The notes under the pieces: generated by a model
Told to the model about the DNA's origin: nothing
Seen by the model: only the letters and a program-made list of their open reading frames with translations
Databases searched by the model: none
Assembly (NCBI RefSeq): GCF_015694735.1
Contig: NZ_JADQDP010000002.1
Coordinates: 1,240,001 to 1,304,000 of the forward strand
Direction: 5' to 3'
DNA: 64,000 nt
From: Hymenobacter properus
GTDB taxonomy: Bacteria; Bacteroidota; Bacteroidia; Cytophagales; Hymenobacteraceae
Program-made: the position numbers and the translations under genes
Shown: positions 25,888-33,443 of the stretch, one piece after another
How the letters are laid out: every line of letters starts with the position of its first letter
How positions within the stretch are numbered: the first letter of the stretch is position 1

Positions 25888-26916
25888 GTGAACATTCCTT
25901 TCTTGAACCGCTCGGCCGGATGGGCCGGGCTGCTGGGCGCCTGCGCGGCGCTGTCGGGTTTCGGCGTGGCCGAGCCTTCGCCCCGGGCCGCTGCCCCGCG
26001 CAGCCGCACGTTTGTGCTCACCAGTACGGCCACGCTGCCCGTGGCGCCCGCCGGCACCCAGGCCCTCGACCTCTGGCTGCCCGTCCCGCATTCGGATGCC
26101 TCGCAGGACGTGCGCGACCTCAAAATAGAATCGCCAGTGCCCTACAAGATTGAGAAAGGCGCTTTCGGCAACGAGATGCTGCACCTGCGGCCCGCCACGT
26201 TGCCCACCGCGCCGCTCACTGTCAAGCTCACGGCTCAAATCACGCGCCGCGAGCACCTCAACCTGCGCGCCAACGCCCCCACGGCGAAAGCCGTGAAGGA
26301 AAAGCCCGACCCCAACCTGTCTCGCTGGCTCGGCCCCGACCGCCTCGTGCCGCTCGATGCCAAAATCAAGCAGCAAGCTGAAGAGGTGGTGGCCAAAGCT
26401 GGCGCCAAAACCGACCTGGAGAAAGCCCGCGCCATTTACGAGCACGTGGTGAGCACCGTGACCTACGACAAAACCGGCCAGGGCTGGGGCCGCGGCGACA
26501 TCTACTACGCCTGCGACGCCCGCCGCGGCAACTGTACGGATTTTCACGCCATCGTCATCGGCTATTGCCGCGCGGTGGGCATTCCGGCGCGCTTCAGCAT
26601 CGGCCTGCCCCTGCCCGCCGACCGGGGCAAGGGCGAAATCAAGGGCTACCACTGCTGGGCCGAGTTCTACACCAAGGAAACCGGCTGGGTACCCGTTGAT
26701 GCCTCCGAAGCAGCCAAAAATCCGGATAAGCGCAACTACTTCTTCGGCGCCCACGACGAAAACCGCGTTGAATTCACCCGCGGCCGCGACGTGGAACTGG
26801 CCCCCAAGCAAGCTGGCCCGCCGCTCAACTACTTCGTGTACCCATACGCCGAAGCCGACGGCAAGCCGCTGGAAGTGGCCCGCACCTACGAGTTTGCGGA
26901 TGTTGCAGCGAAGTAA
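25888..26916 (+). CDS. transglutaminase-like domain protein, exported
   Basis: The protein is 342 residues from the GTG at 25888; a TTG at 25876 is the only other possible upstream start, because TAG lies just before it. The N-terminus is a hydrophobic signal (SAGWAGLLGACAALSG). A beta-rich domain (about 30-130) precedes the transglutaminase-like core, with the catalytic triad Cys216 in RRGNCTDFHAIV, His255 in GYHCWAEFY and Asp271 in VPVDASEA. Bacterial members are often proteases or amidases acting on peptides or cell-wall material, not true cross-linkers. It is convergent with the aldo/keto reductase across a family 1 repeat. Confidence 0.9.
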   Translation: MNIPFLNRSAGWAGLLGACAALSGFGVAEPSPRAAAPRSRTFVLTSTATLPVAPAGTQALDLWLPVPHSDASQDVRDLKIESPVPYKIEKGAFGNEMLHLRPATLPTAPLTVKLTAQITRREHLNLRANAPTAKAVKEKPDPNLSRWLGPDRLVPLDAKIKQQAEEVVAKAGAKTDLEKARAIYEHVVSTVTYDKTGQGWGRGDIYYACDARRGNCTDFHAIVIGYCRAVGIPARFSIGLPLPADRGKGEIKGYHCWAEFYTKETGWVPVDASEAAKNPDKRNYFFGAHDENRVEFTRGRDVELAPKQAGPPLNYFVYPYAEADGKPLEVARTYEFADVAAK

Positions 26917-26926
26917 ACCCAATCGG

Positions 26927-27009
26927 CTGTCATCCTGAGCGCAGCGAAGGACCTTCTCACGCTAGAGTTTCTGCCGTGAGAAGGTCCTTCGCTGCGCTCA
27001 GGATGACAG
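26927..27009. repeat. family 1 inverted repeat element
   Basis: CTGTCATCCTGAGCGCAGCG at 26927 and its complement ending at 27009, with inner arms AAGGACCTTCTCACG/CGTGAGAAGGTCCTT and a 13-base loop. It lies between convergent genes, ten bases from each stop. Confidence 0.92.
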
Positions 27010-27018
27010 GTGGTTGGG

Positions 27019-27987
27019 TTACTGTTCCGTCGTCTTCGCCACCTGGGCCTGCTCCAGCGTTTGCAAGTCGTCGGCCGTCAGGCGCAGCTCGGTGGCTTCG
27101 AGCAACTCCGTGACCTGGCCCACGCTGGTGGCACTGGCAATAGGCGCCGTCACGGTGGGCGCCTGCATTAGCCAGGCCAGGGCTACCTGGGCGGGCGTGG
27201 CCTGCTGGTGGTCGGCCACGGCGTCGAGGGCGGTGAGGAGGCGCAGGCCTTTTTCGTTCAGGTATTTCTGGCCTACGCCGGCGCCGCGCGGGCTTTTTTG
27301 CAGGTCGTTCTGGTCGCGGTACTTGCCGGTGAGGAAGCCGGCCGCCAGGCCGTAATACGGAATGGCGCTGATGTTTTCTTTCAGTAGGAGCGGGGCGAGG
27401 TTCTTTTCAAAGTCCTCCCGGTCGTACAGGTTATAGAGGTTTTGCAGCGTTTCGTAACGCGGGAAGCCGTGCTGCTGGCTGGCGGCCAGCGACTCCTGCA
27501 GGCGCTCGGCAGTGAAGTTGGAAGCGCCGATGGCGCGCACCTTGCCCTCTTTCACCAGCTGGGCGTAGGCTTCCAGGGTTTCTTCCACAGGCGTGGTCGG
27601 GTCGTCTTTGTGCGACTGGTAGAGGTCGATGTAGTCGGTGCCGAGGCGGCGGAGCGAGCCTTCCACGGCGCGCAGGATGTAGTCTTTTTTAAGGCCTTTG
27701 TTCTCCGGGTTCACCTCCCAGCCCACTTTAGTGGCAATAATCACGTCGTCGCGCCGGCCGCGGCGCTGCAGCCACTTGCCAATGATGGTTTCCGACTCGC
27801 CGCCCACGTGGCCGGGCACCCACACCGAGTAGCCGTCGGCCGTGTCGATGGCGTTGCCGCCGGCGGCCACAAAGGCATCGAGCACGGCAAAGGAAGTAGC
27901 CTCGTCGATGGTCCAGCCAAAGACGTTGCCGCCCAGCATGAGGGGCGCAATTTGCAGGCCGGAGCGGCCCAGTTCACGGGTTTGCAT
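27019..27987 (-). CDS. aldo/keto reductase
   Basis: The protein is 322 residues from the ATG at 27987; a TTG 18 bases upstream is less likely. It forms the AKR TIM barrel and uses NADPH to reduce aldehydes and ketones. The catalytic tetrad fits: Asp and Tyr in AIDTADGYSVW, Lys in VIIATKVGWEV, His in YIDLYQSHKDD. Phosphate-binding residues lie near ATSVGQVTELLEA. The N-terminal LGRSGLQIAPLMLGGNVFGW is typical of the AKR family of YajO/potassium-channel-beta-like proteins. The natural substrate is unknown. It follows the GH13 gene on the same strand, about 55 bases away. Confidence 0.93.
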   Translation of the reverse strand: MQTRELGRSGLQIAPLMLGGNVFGWTIDEATSFAVLDAFVAAGGNAIDTADGYSVWVPGHVGGESETIIGKWLQRRGRRDDVIIATKVGWEVNPENKGLKKDYILRAVEGSLRRLGTDYIDLYQSHKDDPTTPVEETLEAYAQLVKEGKVRAIGASNFTAERLQESLAASQQHGFPRYETLQNLYNLYDREDFEKNLAPLLLKENISAIPYYGLAAGFLTGKYRDQNDLQKSPRGAGVGQKYLNEKGLRLLTALDAVADHQQATPAQVALAWLMQAPTVTAPIASATSVGQVTELLEATELRLTADDLQTLEQAQVAKTTEQ

Positions 27988-28042
27988 AGCAGTTTGAAGC
28001 GTCAAGGAATGAGATTCGCTAACCGCAAAACTGCGCCGAAGG

Positions 28043-29389
28043 TTAGGCTCCGGCCCCCGGTTCGGCTACCAGCACCCGCCAGCCGTGGGCGGGCACGGCC
28101 AGCGGCTGGCCGTCGCTCAGCACCACCGGGTCGCCGCTGAACAGGTCGCGCCAGTGGCCGGCCACGGCGGGCAGCGTACGCTCCTCGGCGGCGGTGTTTA
28201 CGGCGCAAAGCATGGCCGCTTCGCCCTTGGCCCGCGCGAAAGCGTACACCTCCGGCGGGCCGGGTAGGCGGTAAAAGTGGCTGCTGGGGTCGCCATTGCG
28301 CAAGGCGGGGTGCGTTTGCTTGAGCTGCAGCAGGCGGGTGTAAAAATCCTGTAGCGGGTAACTGTTCCAATCTATTGTATCGCGGTCGAAAAAGGCCAGG
28401 CGGCGGTTTAGGGCGGCTTCCTGGCCGGAATAAAGCATCGGCATGCCCGGCAGCAGGGCCGTGAGCACGGCGAAGGGCAGGGCCAGCGGGCCCAGGCGCT
28501 CGTACTCGGTGCCGTCCCAGCTGTTCACGTCGTGGTTGCTGGTGAAGTGCATCAGGTACACGCTGGGTGGGTATTTCTCGCGCTCAGCGGCCAGGTAAAT
28601 ATCAATATCAGCCAGCGGGGCGTGGCCTTCGGCAATGCGGTCGAGCAGGTAGTGCAAGCGCAGGCCGAAAGTCATGTTGAAGGCCCGCTCCAGCAGCCGC
28701 GTGTCGGAGTTGAATTCCTCCCAGGTCAGCCCGCCCGAGGGGTAGAGTTCGTCCCATTCGGCCAGCATAAATACGGGCTTGATGGCGTCGAGCACGGGGC
28801 GGGCCTCGTCCCAAAAGTCGGTGGGTACCAGGCCGGCCACGTCGCAGCGGTAGCCGTCGATGTCGGCTTCGCGCAGCCAGTAGGCCAGGGCTTCGGTCAT
28901 GTACCGGCGCATTTCCTGGTTGGTGTAGTCCAGGGCCACCACGTCGGTCCAGTCGGGCACGGGCGGCACCAGCTGGCCGTTGGCGTCGTGCTGGTACCAG
29001 TCGGGGTGCTTGGTGATGAGGGCGTTGTCGCGGCTGGTGTGGTTGGCCACCCAATCCAGAATGACCTTCATGCCCAGCCCGTGCGCCGTGTGCACCAAGT
29101 GGCGCAGGTCTGCGAGGGTGCCAAACTCGGGGTTCACCCCAAAGTAGTCGCGCACGGCGTAGGGCGAGCCCAGTGAGCCCTTGCGCCCCACTTCGCCAAT
29201 GGGGTGCACCGGCATCAGCCACACAATGCTAACGCCCATTTCTTGCAGACGTGGCAAGTGGGCCTCGAAAGCCCGAAACGTGCCCTCCGGCGTGAAATTT
29301 CGAACGTTGACTTCGTAGATGGTGGCGTGGGCGGCCCACTCGGGGTGGGGCACGGTGAAGCGCGGGGCAAGCGGGTGGTCGTGGGGCAT
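28043..29389 (-). CDS. alpha-amylase family (GH13) enzyme, cytoplasmic
   Basis: The protein is 448 residues from the ATG at 29389; a TTG 18 bases upstream is less likely. There is no signal peptide. GH13 motifs in order: LDWVANHTS (region I), GYRCDVAG with the nucleophile Asp near residue 181 (II), MLAEWDE with the acid/base Glu near 211 (III), and FTSNHDVN with the third Asp near 287 (IV). A short C-terminal beta domain covers about 370-448. It hydrolyses or rearranges alpha-1,4-glucans. It closely resembles the lipoprotein enzyme at 33444, sharing long stretches such as TDFW and AEWDEL, so the two are paralogues in different compartments. It follows the VOC gene by 61 bases. Confidence 0.93.
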   Translation of the reverse strand: MPHDHPLAPRFTVPHPEWAAHATIYEVNVRNFTPEGTFRAFEAHLPRLQEMGVSIVWLMPVHPIGEVGRKGSLGSPYAVRDYFGVNPEFGTLADLRHLVHTAHGLGMKVILDWVANHTSRDNALITKHPDWYQHDANGQLVPPVPDWTDVVALDYTNQEMRRYMTEALAYWLREADIDGYRCDVAGLVPTDFWDEARPVLDAIKPVFMLAEWDELYPSGGLTWEEFNSDTRLLERAFNMTFGLRLHYLLDRIAEGHAPLADIDIYLAAEREKYPPSVYLMHFTSNHDVNSWDGTEYERLGPLALPFAVLTALLPGMPMLYSGQEAALNRRLAFFDRDTIDWNSYPLQDFYTRLLQLKQTHPALRNGDPSSHFYRLPGPPEVYAFARAKGEAAMLCAVNTAAEERTLPAVAGHWRDLFSGDPVVLSDGQPLAVPAHGWRVLVAEPGAGA

Positions 29390-29450
29390 CAGCTGGGGAG
29401 GTAGCAACGAGGTTTCGCTACGCGGCCAGGTTGCTGACGGTTGCCAAGGC

Positions 29451-29840
29451 TTACCGCTCGTAAAACTCCAGCGGCAATCCGTCGGGGTCGCTGAAAAAGG
29501 TGAAGCGCCGGCCAGTTAGCTCATCCGTGCGAACGGGCTCGCAGGGCACGTTGTGCGCTTCCAGGTGGCGGATGGCGGCCTCCACATCGGGCACCGCAAA
29601 GGCCAGGTGGCGCAGGCCCGCCGCCTCGGGGTAGCTGGGGCGCGGAGGCGGGCTGGGAAAGGAGAACAGTTCGATAACATATTGCCCATTCACGGCCAAA
29701 TCGAGCTTGTGCGAATCGCGCGCCGCGCGGTAGGTTTCGGCCAGGATTTCCAGGCCGAGTACCTCGGTGTAAAACCGTTTCGAGGCTGCGTAATCGGAGC
29801 AAATGAGGGCCACGTGGTGCAGGCCGAGCAAAGGCAGCAT
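29451..29840 (-). CDS. VOC family protein (glyoxalase I-like)
   Basis: The protein is 129 residues, typical of a single vicinal-oxygen-chelate module pair. It begins GLHHVALICSDYAASKRFYT, with a metal-ligand histidine, and continues LGLEILAETYRA, a second-half GLRHLAFAVPDVEAAI and a late Glu in SDPDGLPLEFYE. This set is close to the YaeR/GloA2-like group. VOC proteins bind a divalent metal and act as lyases, dioxygenases or binding proteins; a role in removing methylglyoxal-like compounds is possible but not shown. It probably shares a transcript with the GH13 gene 3' of it. Confidence 0.88.
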   Translation of the reverse strand: MLPLLGLHHVALICSDYAASKRFYTEVLGLEILAETYRAARDSHKLDLAVNGQYVIELFSFPSPPPRPSYPEAAGLRHLAFAVPDVEAAIRHLEAHNVPCEPVRTDELTGRRFTFFSDPDGLPLEFYER

Positions 29841-29965
29841 GGTAAAGCTTTAGGAGGGGTAGAAACGCGTATTTGCGTCTCGTCGGTGGTCGATTTTGCG
29901 TAGCGACGCGGCGCAAATATGCGTCTCTGCACCCCGACAGTTACTAAGATTAAAATACCCCGCTG

Positions 29966-30445
29966 CTATGTCCGAATCACATCGGTATCAACCGGCACGT
30001 AGCCCAGCTGCCGGCTCATGCTCAGGCACTGGCCTTTGTGGTGAAACTCGTGGGTGATGACGTGGGTGAACAGCTGCAGCGGCGAAAGCAACAACGGTGC
30101 CGGGTGCCGCGGCGATGCAAAACGCTGCGTGGTCAGCCACTGCCCGGCAAACTTCTGCCGAAACTCTGCCACCAGCGCATCTACGGCCGCAAACAGCGCC
30201 CGCACGGCGGCCACGTCCGGTGCCTGTTCGGGTGGCCGGCGCGCCAGCGGGCGGCCCAGGCCCACCTCGCCCAGCCAGGCTTGGTAGCACTCGGCCACGT
30301 GTACCAGCAAGTCGCGGATGCTGCTGTGGTTGAAGCCGGCCACCGGCGCCACAAAATGCGCCGGGCTGAGCGTGGCGCAGTAGCGCAGCAGCGCCGCGCG
30401 GGCCCCGCGAATCAGGTCGTATTGTTGGGCGAAGGCGGCGTCCAT
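29966..30445 (-). CDS. DinB family protein
   Basis: The protein is 159 residues from the ATG at 30445; the open frame continues upstream through the family 1 repeat, but that part is not gene-like. It has the DinB four-helix layout with three likely metal-ligand histidines: SSIRDLLVHVAECYQAW and ITHEFHHKGQCLSMSR. DinB-like proteins are metal-dependent and some use bacillithiol or mycothiol as thiol transferases; most members have no known substrate. It lies 3' of the thioredoxin-like gene, separated by the repeat and terminator. Confidence 0.88.
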   Translation of the reverse strand: MDAAFAQQYDLIRGARAALLRYCATLSPAHFVAPVAGFNHSSIRDLLVHVAECYQAWLGEVGLGRPLARRPPEQAPDVAAVRALFAAVDALVAEFRQKFAGQWLTTQRFASPRHPAPLLLSPLQLFTHVITHEFHHKGQCLSMSRQLGYVPVDTDVIRT

Positions 30446-30473
30446 GGGAATTGGCTTTGAATCAAAAACGCTT

Positions 30474-30561
30474 GCCATCCTGAGCGCAGCAAAGGACCTT
30501 CTCACGGCTAACCTATCGCTATTTAACGTGAAAAGGTCCTCCGCTGCGCTCAGGATGACGG
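30474..30561. repeat. family 1 inverted repeat element (diverged)
   Basis: GCCATCCTGAGCGCAGC at the left and GCTGCGCTCAGGATGACGG at the right, with AAAGGACCTT/AAGGTCCTC inner arms. A few mismatches show decay. It lies 3' of the TlpA-like gene, beyond its terminator. Confidence 0.85.
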
Positions 30562-30576
30562 AAAATAAAAAGAAAC

Positions 30577-30624
30577 GCCGCAAATCAGGGCCGTTTCCTA
30601 CACGAAACGGCCCTGATTTGCGGC
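30577..30624 (-). terminator. intrinsic terminator of the TlpA-like gene
   Basis: On the minus strand a perfect 21-base stem (GCCGCAAATCAGGGCCG with its complement) with a six-base loop is followed by GTTTCTTTTTATTTT. It lies 25 bases after the stop at 30649. Confidence 0.9.
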
Positions 30625-30648
30625 GTACGTCGCAGCGAAGAAAAACGC

Positions 30649-31794
30649 TTAGTTTACCTTGTTCAGCAGCTTGCCAAGGGTGTTTTGCAGCTCCTCGCCG
30701 CGCAGGTTGGTGGCCACGATTTTGCCCTGCGGGTCGAGCAAAAAGTTCTGCGGGATGGCTTGCACGCCGTACTCCTGAGCGGCGGCGTTGTTCCAGAATT
30801 TCAGGTCCGACACCTGCGTCCAGGCCAGGCCATCTTTCTCGATGGCGCGCATCCAGGCTTCGCGGGCACCTTCCTTGTCGAGCGACACGCCTAGGATGGT
30901 AAAGCCTTTGTCCTTGAAGGCGTTGTAGGCCTTCACCACGTTGGGGTTTTCCTGGCGGCAGGGGCCGCACCAGCTGGCCCAGAAGTCAATCAGCACGTAC
31001 TTGCCGCGCAGGCTGCTCAGCTTCACGGGCACGTTGTCGGGGGTGTTCTGGGTGAAGTCGGGCGCCACGGCGCCCACGGCTACTTTTTGCAGGCGCGTGA
31101 TTTGTTCCTCAATGCGCTTGCCCCGTACCGAGTTGCGCAGGCTGGGGCTCAGGCCTTGGTAGAGGGCCGCATACGACGTCACGTCGGGCACCGAGCCGCC
31201 CACGTCCTGCAGCACAAACAAGCTGTAGCGGGTGTCGGGGTGGGCCTTTAAGTAGGCGGTGCGGATTTGTTTTTGTTCGGCCTCGATGGGGTCAAGCTTG
31301 GCTTCGAGCTGCTTGATGTAGGCCGGGTCTTTGCGGGTGGCTTCGGGCTGGGCGCGGTATTCTTTAATGTAGGCCTCGTACCGGTCGTCCGACGATTTCA
31401 GCAGGGCGGCCAGCTTGGCTTTCTCGTCATTGAGCGGCGTGCCGCGCACCACGGCCTTGGTGGCCGAGTCGGGCATGCTGACGGTGATGGTGCCCTGCTC
31501 CAAAAGGAAAAAATCCTTGGTCGCGTCCTTCGATTTGGCCAGGGACGTGCCGTTGTGGCTCAGGATGAGCGTGGCGCGGCCCGGCTCGTTCACCGCCCCC
31601 TTGAACTCGAAGCGACCATTCTTCACGGCCGCCGAGTCGACCAGCCACTTCTGTGCGTTCACGTAGCGCAGGTAGGCTTTGGTGACGTTGGCTTTGGCGC
31701 CCACGGAGCCTTTCACCACAAAATTCTCGGTGGGGGCCTGCGCCTGGGCCAGGGCGGGCAGCAGCGCCAGCGCGCCGTAAACAAGTTTTTTCAT
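30649..31794 (-). CDS. TlpA-like thioredoxin family protein with DUF4369-type N-terminal domain
   Basis: The protein is 381 residues from the ATG at 31794, which opens the signal MKKLVYGALALLPALAQAQ. An N-terminal beta domain of DUF4369 type (about 24-125) is followed by a helical linker (about 125-235, KLAALLKSSDDRYEAYIKEY). The thioredoxin domain (about 245-380) has the redox motif WASWCGPCRQENP near residue 275 and the cis-proline region VQAIPQNFLLDP. It would reduce or exchange disulfides in the periplasm, often for cytochrome maturation or cell-envelope proteins. It ends at a strong terminator. Confidence 0.93.
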   Translation of the reverse strand: MKKLVYGALALLPALAQAQAPTENFVVKGSVGAKANVTKAYLRYVNAQKWLVDSAAVKNGRFEFKGAVNEPGRATLILSHNGTSLAKSKDATKDFFLLEQGTITVSMPDSATKAVVRGTPLNDEKAKLAALLKSSDDRYEAYIKEYRAQPEATRKDPAYIKQLEAKLDPIEAEQKQIRTAYLKAHPDTRYSLFVLQDVGGSVPDVTSYAALYQGLSPSLRNSVRGKRIEEQITRLQKVAVGAVAPDFTQNTPDNVPVKLSSLRGKYVLIDFWASWCGPCRQENPNVVKAYNAFKDKGFTILGVSLDKEGAREAWMRAIEKDGLAWTQVSDLKFWNNAAAQEYGVQAIPQNFLLDPQGKIVATNLRGEELQNTLGKLLNKVN

Positions 31795-31837
31795 GAGGGT
31801 AATGCAGAAAAGGGTTGGATTGATTAATAAGCTGGAA

Positions 31838-31948
31838 AAGAACGTCATGCTGAGTACAGCCGAAGCATCTCTACTGCAATAGCAAATCCTGTCGATTGGA
31901 TTACTGCCGCGGTAGAGATGCTTCGGCTGCGCTCAGCACGACGTTCTT
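31838..31948. repeat. family 2 inverted repeat element
   Basis: AAGAACGTCATGCTGAG at 31838 pairs with the right arm ending GACGTTCTT at 31948. The inner arms GCCGAAGCATCTCTAC/GTAGAGATGCTTCGGC are perfect. It lies between the starts of the TlpA-like gene and the 3' end of the nitroreductase gene. Confidence 0.92.
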
Positions 31949-32003
31949 TAACACGACCTTTCAGGTCCTAAATATAGGCGAACGTCGGCCGGAATGGCCA
32001 GGC

Positions 32004-32594
32004 TTATTCGCTCACCCAGCGGGTTTTGTCTTGTACCGGCCCGCGGTGGCCCGGCGCGGAGGGCACTTCCACGTAGCCCAGCTGGAAAAACCCCAGCAGG
32101 CGGTCGTCGGCGTCGAGGCCGAAAAAGGCCTTGGCCTCGTCGGTGTAGGTGATGCCGCCGCTGCTCCAGTAGCCGCCCAGGCCGTAGGCATGGGCCGAGA
32201 GGTGCAGGTTTTGCACGGCGCAGGCCACGGCCTCGATTTCCTCGATTTCAGGCAGGCGGCGCTCGGTGCGCTTCATGGCCAGGGCGATGACGTGCGAGCA
32301 CAGCGGCGGATTGCGGCGCAGGTTGGCGTGCTTGGCGGCTTTGTAGGCCGGGCCGGCGGTGCGCTCGTACAAATCGGCCTGAAAATCGGCCAGGCGCTGC
32401 AGGCCCGCGCCCGTGAACACAATGAAGCGCCAGGGCTCGGTTTGCTTGTGGCTAGGGGCCCAGTTGGCGTTTTCGAGCAGCTGCCACACGGTGGAATCGG
32501 GGATGACGCGGCCGGGCGCAAACTGCGGAATAAACGTGCTGCGCCGCGTGCGGATGAGGCGGTTGATTTGCTCGGTGTCGAAGAGTTCGGACAT
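32004..32594 (-). CDS. nitroreductase family protein
   Basis: The protein is 196 residues from the ATG at 32594; a TTG upstream would add eight residues. It has the FMN-binding nitroreductase fold: IRTRRSTFIPQFAPG at the N-terminus, WAPSHKQTEPWRFIVFTG, and a late ACAVQNLHLSAHAYGLGGYWSSG with the flavin-contact glycines. Such enzymes reduce nitro compounds, quinones or flavins with NAD(P)H in the cytoplasm. The true substrate is unknown. It follows the YetF-like gene by about 100 bases on the same strand. Confidence 0.92.
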   Translation of the reverse strand: MSELFDTEQINRLIRTRRSTFIPQFAPGRVIPDSTVWQLLENANWAPSHKQTEPWRFIVFTGAGLQRLADFQADLYERTAGPAYKAAKHANLRRNPPLCSHVIALAMKRTERRLPEIEEIEAVACAVQNLHLSAHAYGLGGYWSSGGITYTDEAKAFFGLDADDRLLGFFQLGYVEVPSAPGHRGPVQDKTRWVSE

Positions 32595-32692
32595 GCGGAA
32601 GCCAGAAAGGTGAATCAACTAAACCGACGGCCCGGGCGGAAGGTTGAAACGCTGCGCAGCCGGCAGCCCGCGCCTCTGTGCCACTCAGCAAC

Positions 32693-33409
32693 CTACGCCA
32701 CGCGCCGGCCGGTGCGGGTGGGCAGCCACTTGTCGCAGCGGCACACCGGGCAAGCCAGGGCGGGCGTGGGCGCCAGCGTTTCGACGTGGCCGCACTCGGA
32801 GCAGGCGTAGGTGCCAGCTTGCCCGATGACGCTGAGCGGGTTTTCGCGCAGCTCGGGCAAAATGGGCAGGCCGGGGCGCACGTCCTCGTCTTCGTAGAAG
32901 AAGGCGCTGATTTGGCCCGTGGCTTCAATGTAGGCCATGCGCACCTGGCCCAGGTGCTCCACCTGCTGCTGCCGCAGCTCGCCGAACAGCTCCTTGTGCG
33001 TGAGGTTCTGGTTGCGCAGGGCTTCGTGCACGAGGGCGCCATCGGCCACCAGCTTCACCGGTTTGCCCTCCAGCCAGTCGCTGAAGCCCGGCGCCCGCTC
33101 GGTGAGGCGGTTCAGCAGCACGTAGAGCAGCATCACCACCGCAAACACCACCACGATGTGCGAAAGGGCCACGTCGTGGTAAAACATGGCGTCGCCCGAG
33201 GCCGAGCCCAGCGCCAGAATGATGCTCAGCTCAAACAAAGAAAGTTGCCGCACCCCGCGCCGCCCGGTGATGCGCAACGCCGCCAGCGTGAGCAGGTAAG
33301 TGATGAGGCAGCGAAACGCCACTTCCAACAAAAACAGGGGCGGAGCGTCGGCCGACCACAGCAGGCGTTGCCAGTCGAAGGGCGTGATGGTTTCGGCAAG
33401 CAGGGGCAT
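32693..33409 (-). CDS. YetF-like DUF421 membrane protein with C-terminal zinc ribbon
   Basis: The protein is 238 residues. Three membrane segments lie in the first 105 residues (PLFLLEVAFRCLITYLLTL, LSLFELSIILALGSASGD, IVVVFAVVMLLYVLL), followed by the DUF421/YetF domain (GKPVKLVADGALVHEALRNQ, then LRQQQVEHLGQVRMAYIEAT). The extra feature is a C-terminal CxxC-x17-CxxC arrangement (YACSECGHV and LACPVCRCDKW), a likely zinc ribbon. The function of the family is not established; some members act in spore or cell-envelope stress settings. The zinc ribbon is not part of the usual domain as I know it. Confidence 0.88.
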   Translation of the reverse strand: MPLLAETITPFDWQRLLWSADAPPLFLLEVAFRCLITYLLTLAALRITGRRGVRQLSLFELSIILALGSASGDAMFYHDVALSHIVVVFAVVMLLYVLLNRLTERAPGFSDWLEGKPVKLVADGALVHEALRNQNLTHKELFGELRQQQVEHLGQVRMAYIEATGQISAFFYEDEDVRPGLPILPELRENPLSVIGQAGTYACSECGHVETLAPTPALACPVCRCDKWLPTRTGRRVA

Positions 33410-33443
33410 GGGCTGGGAAAAGAATAGTATCCCAGCTACTTAC

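Noticed and set aside
25456..26922. Upstream extension of the DUF983 frame on the minus strand
   Set aside because: The extension runs antisense through the transglutaminase gene, whose Cys-His-Asp triad is intact. The DUF983 gene has its own ATG and promoter element at 25455 and 25557.
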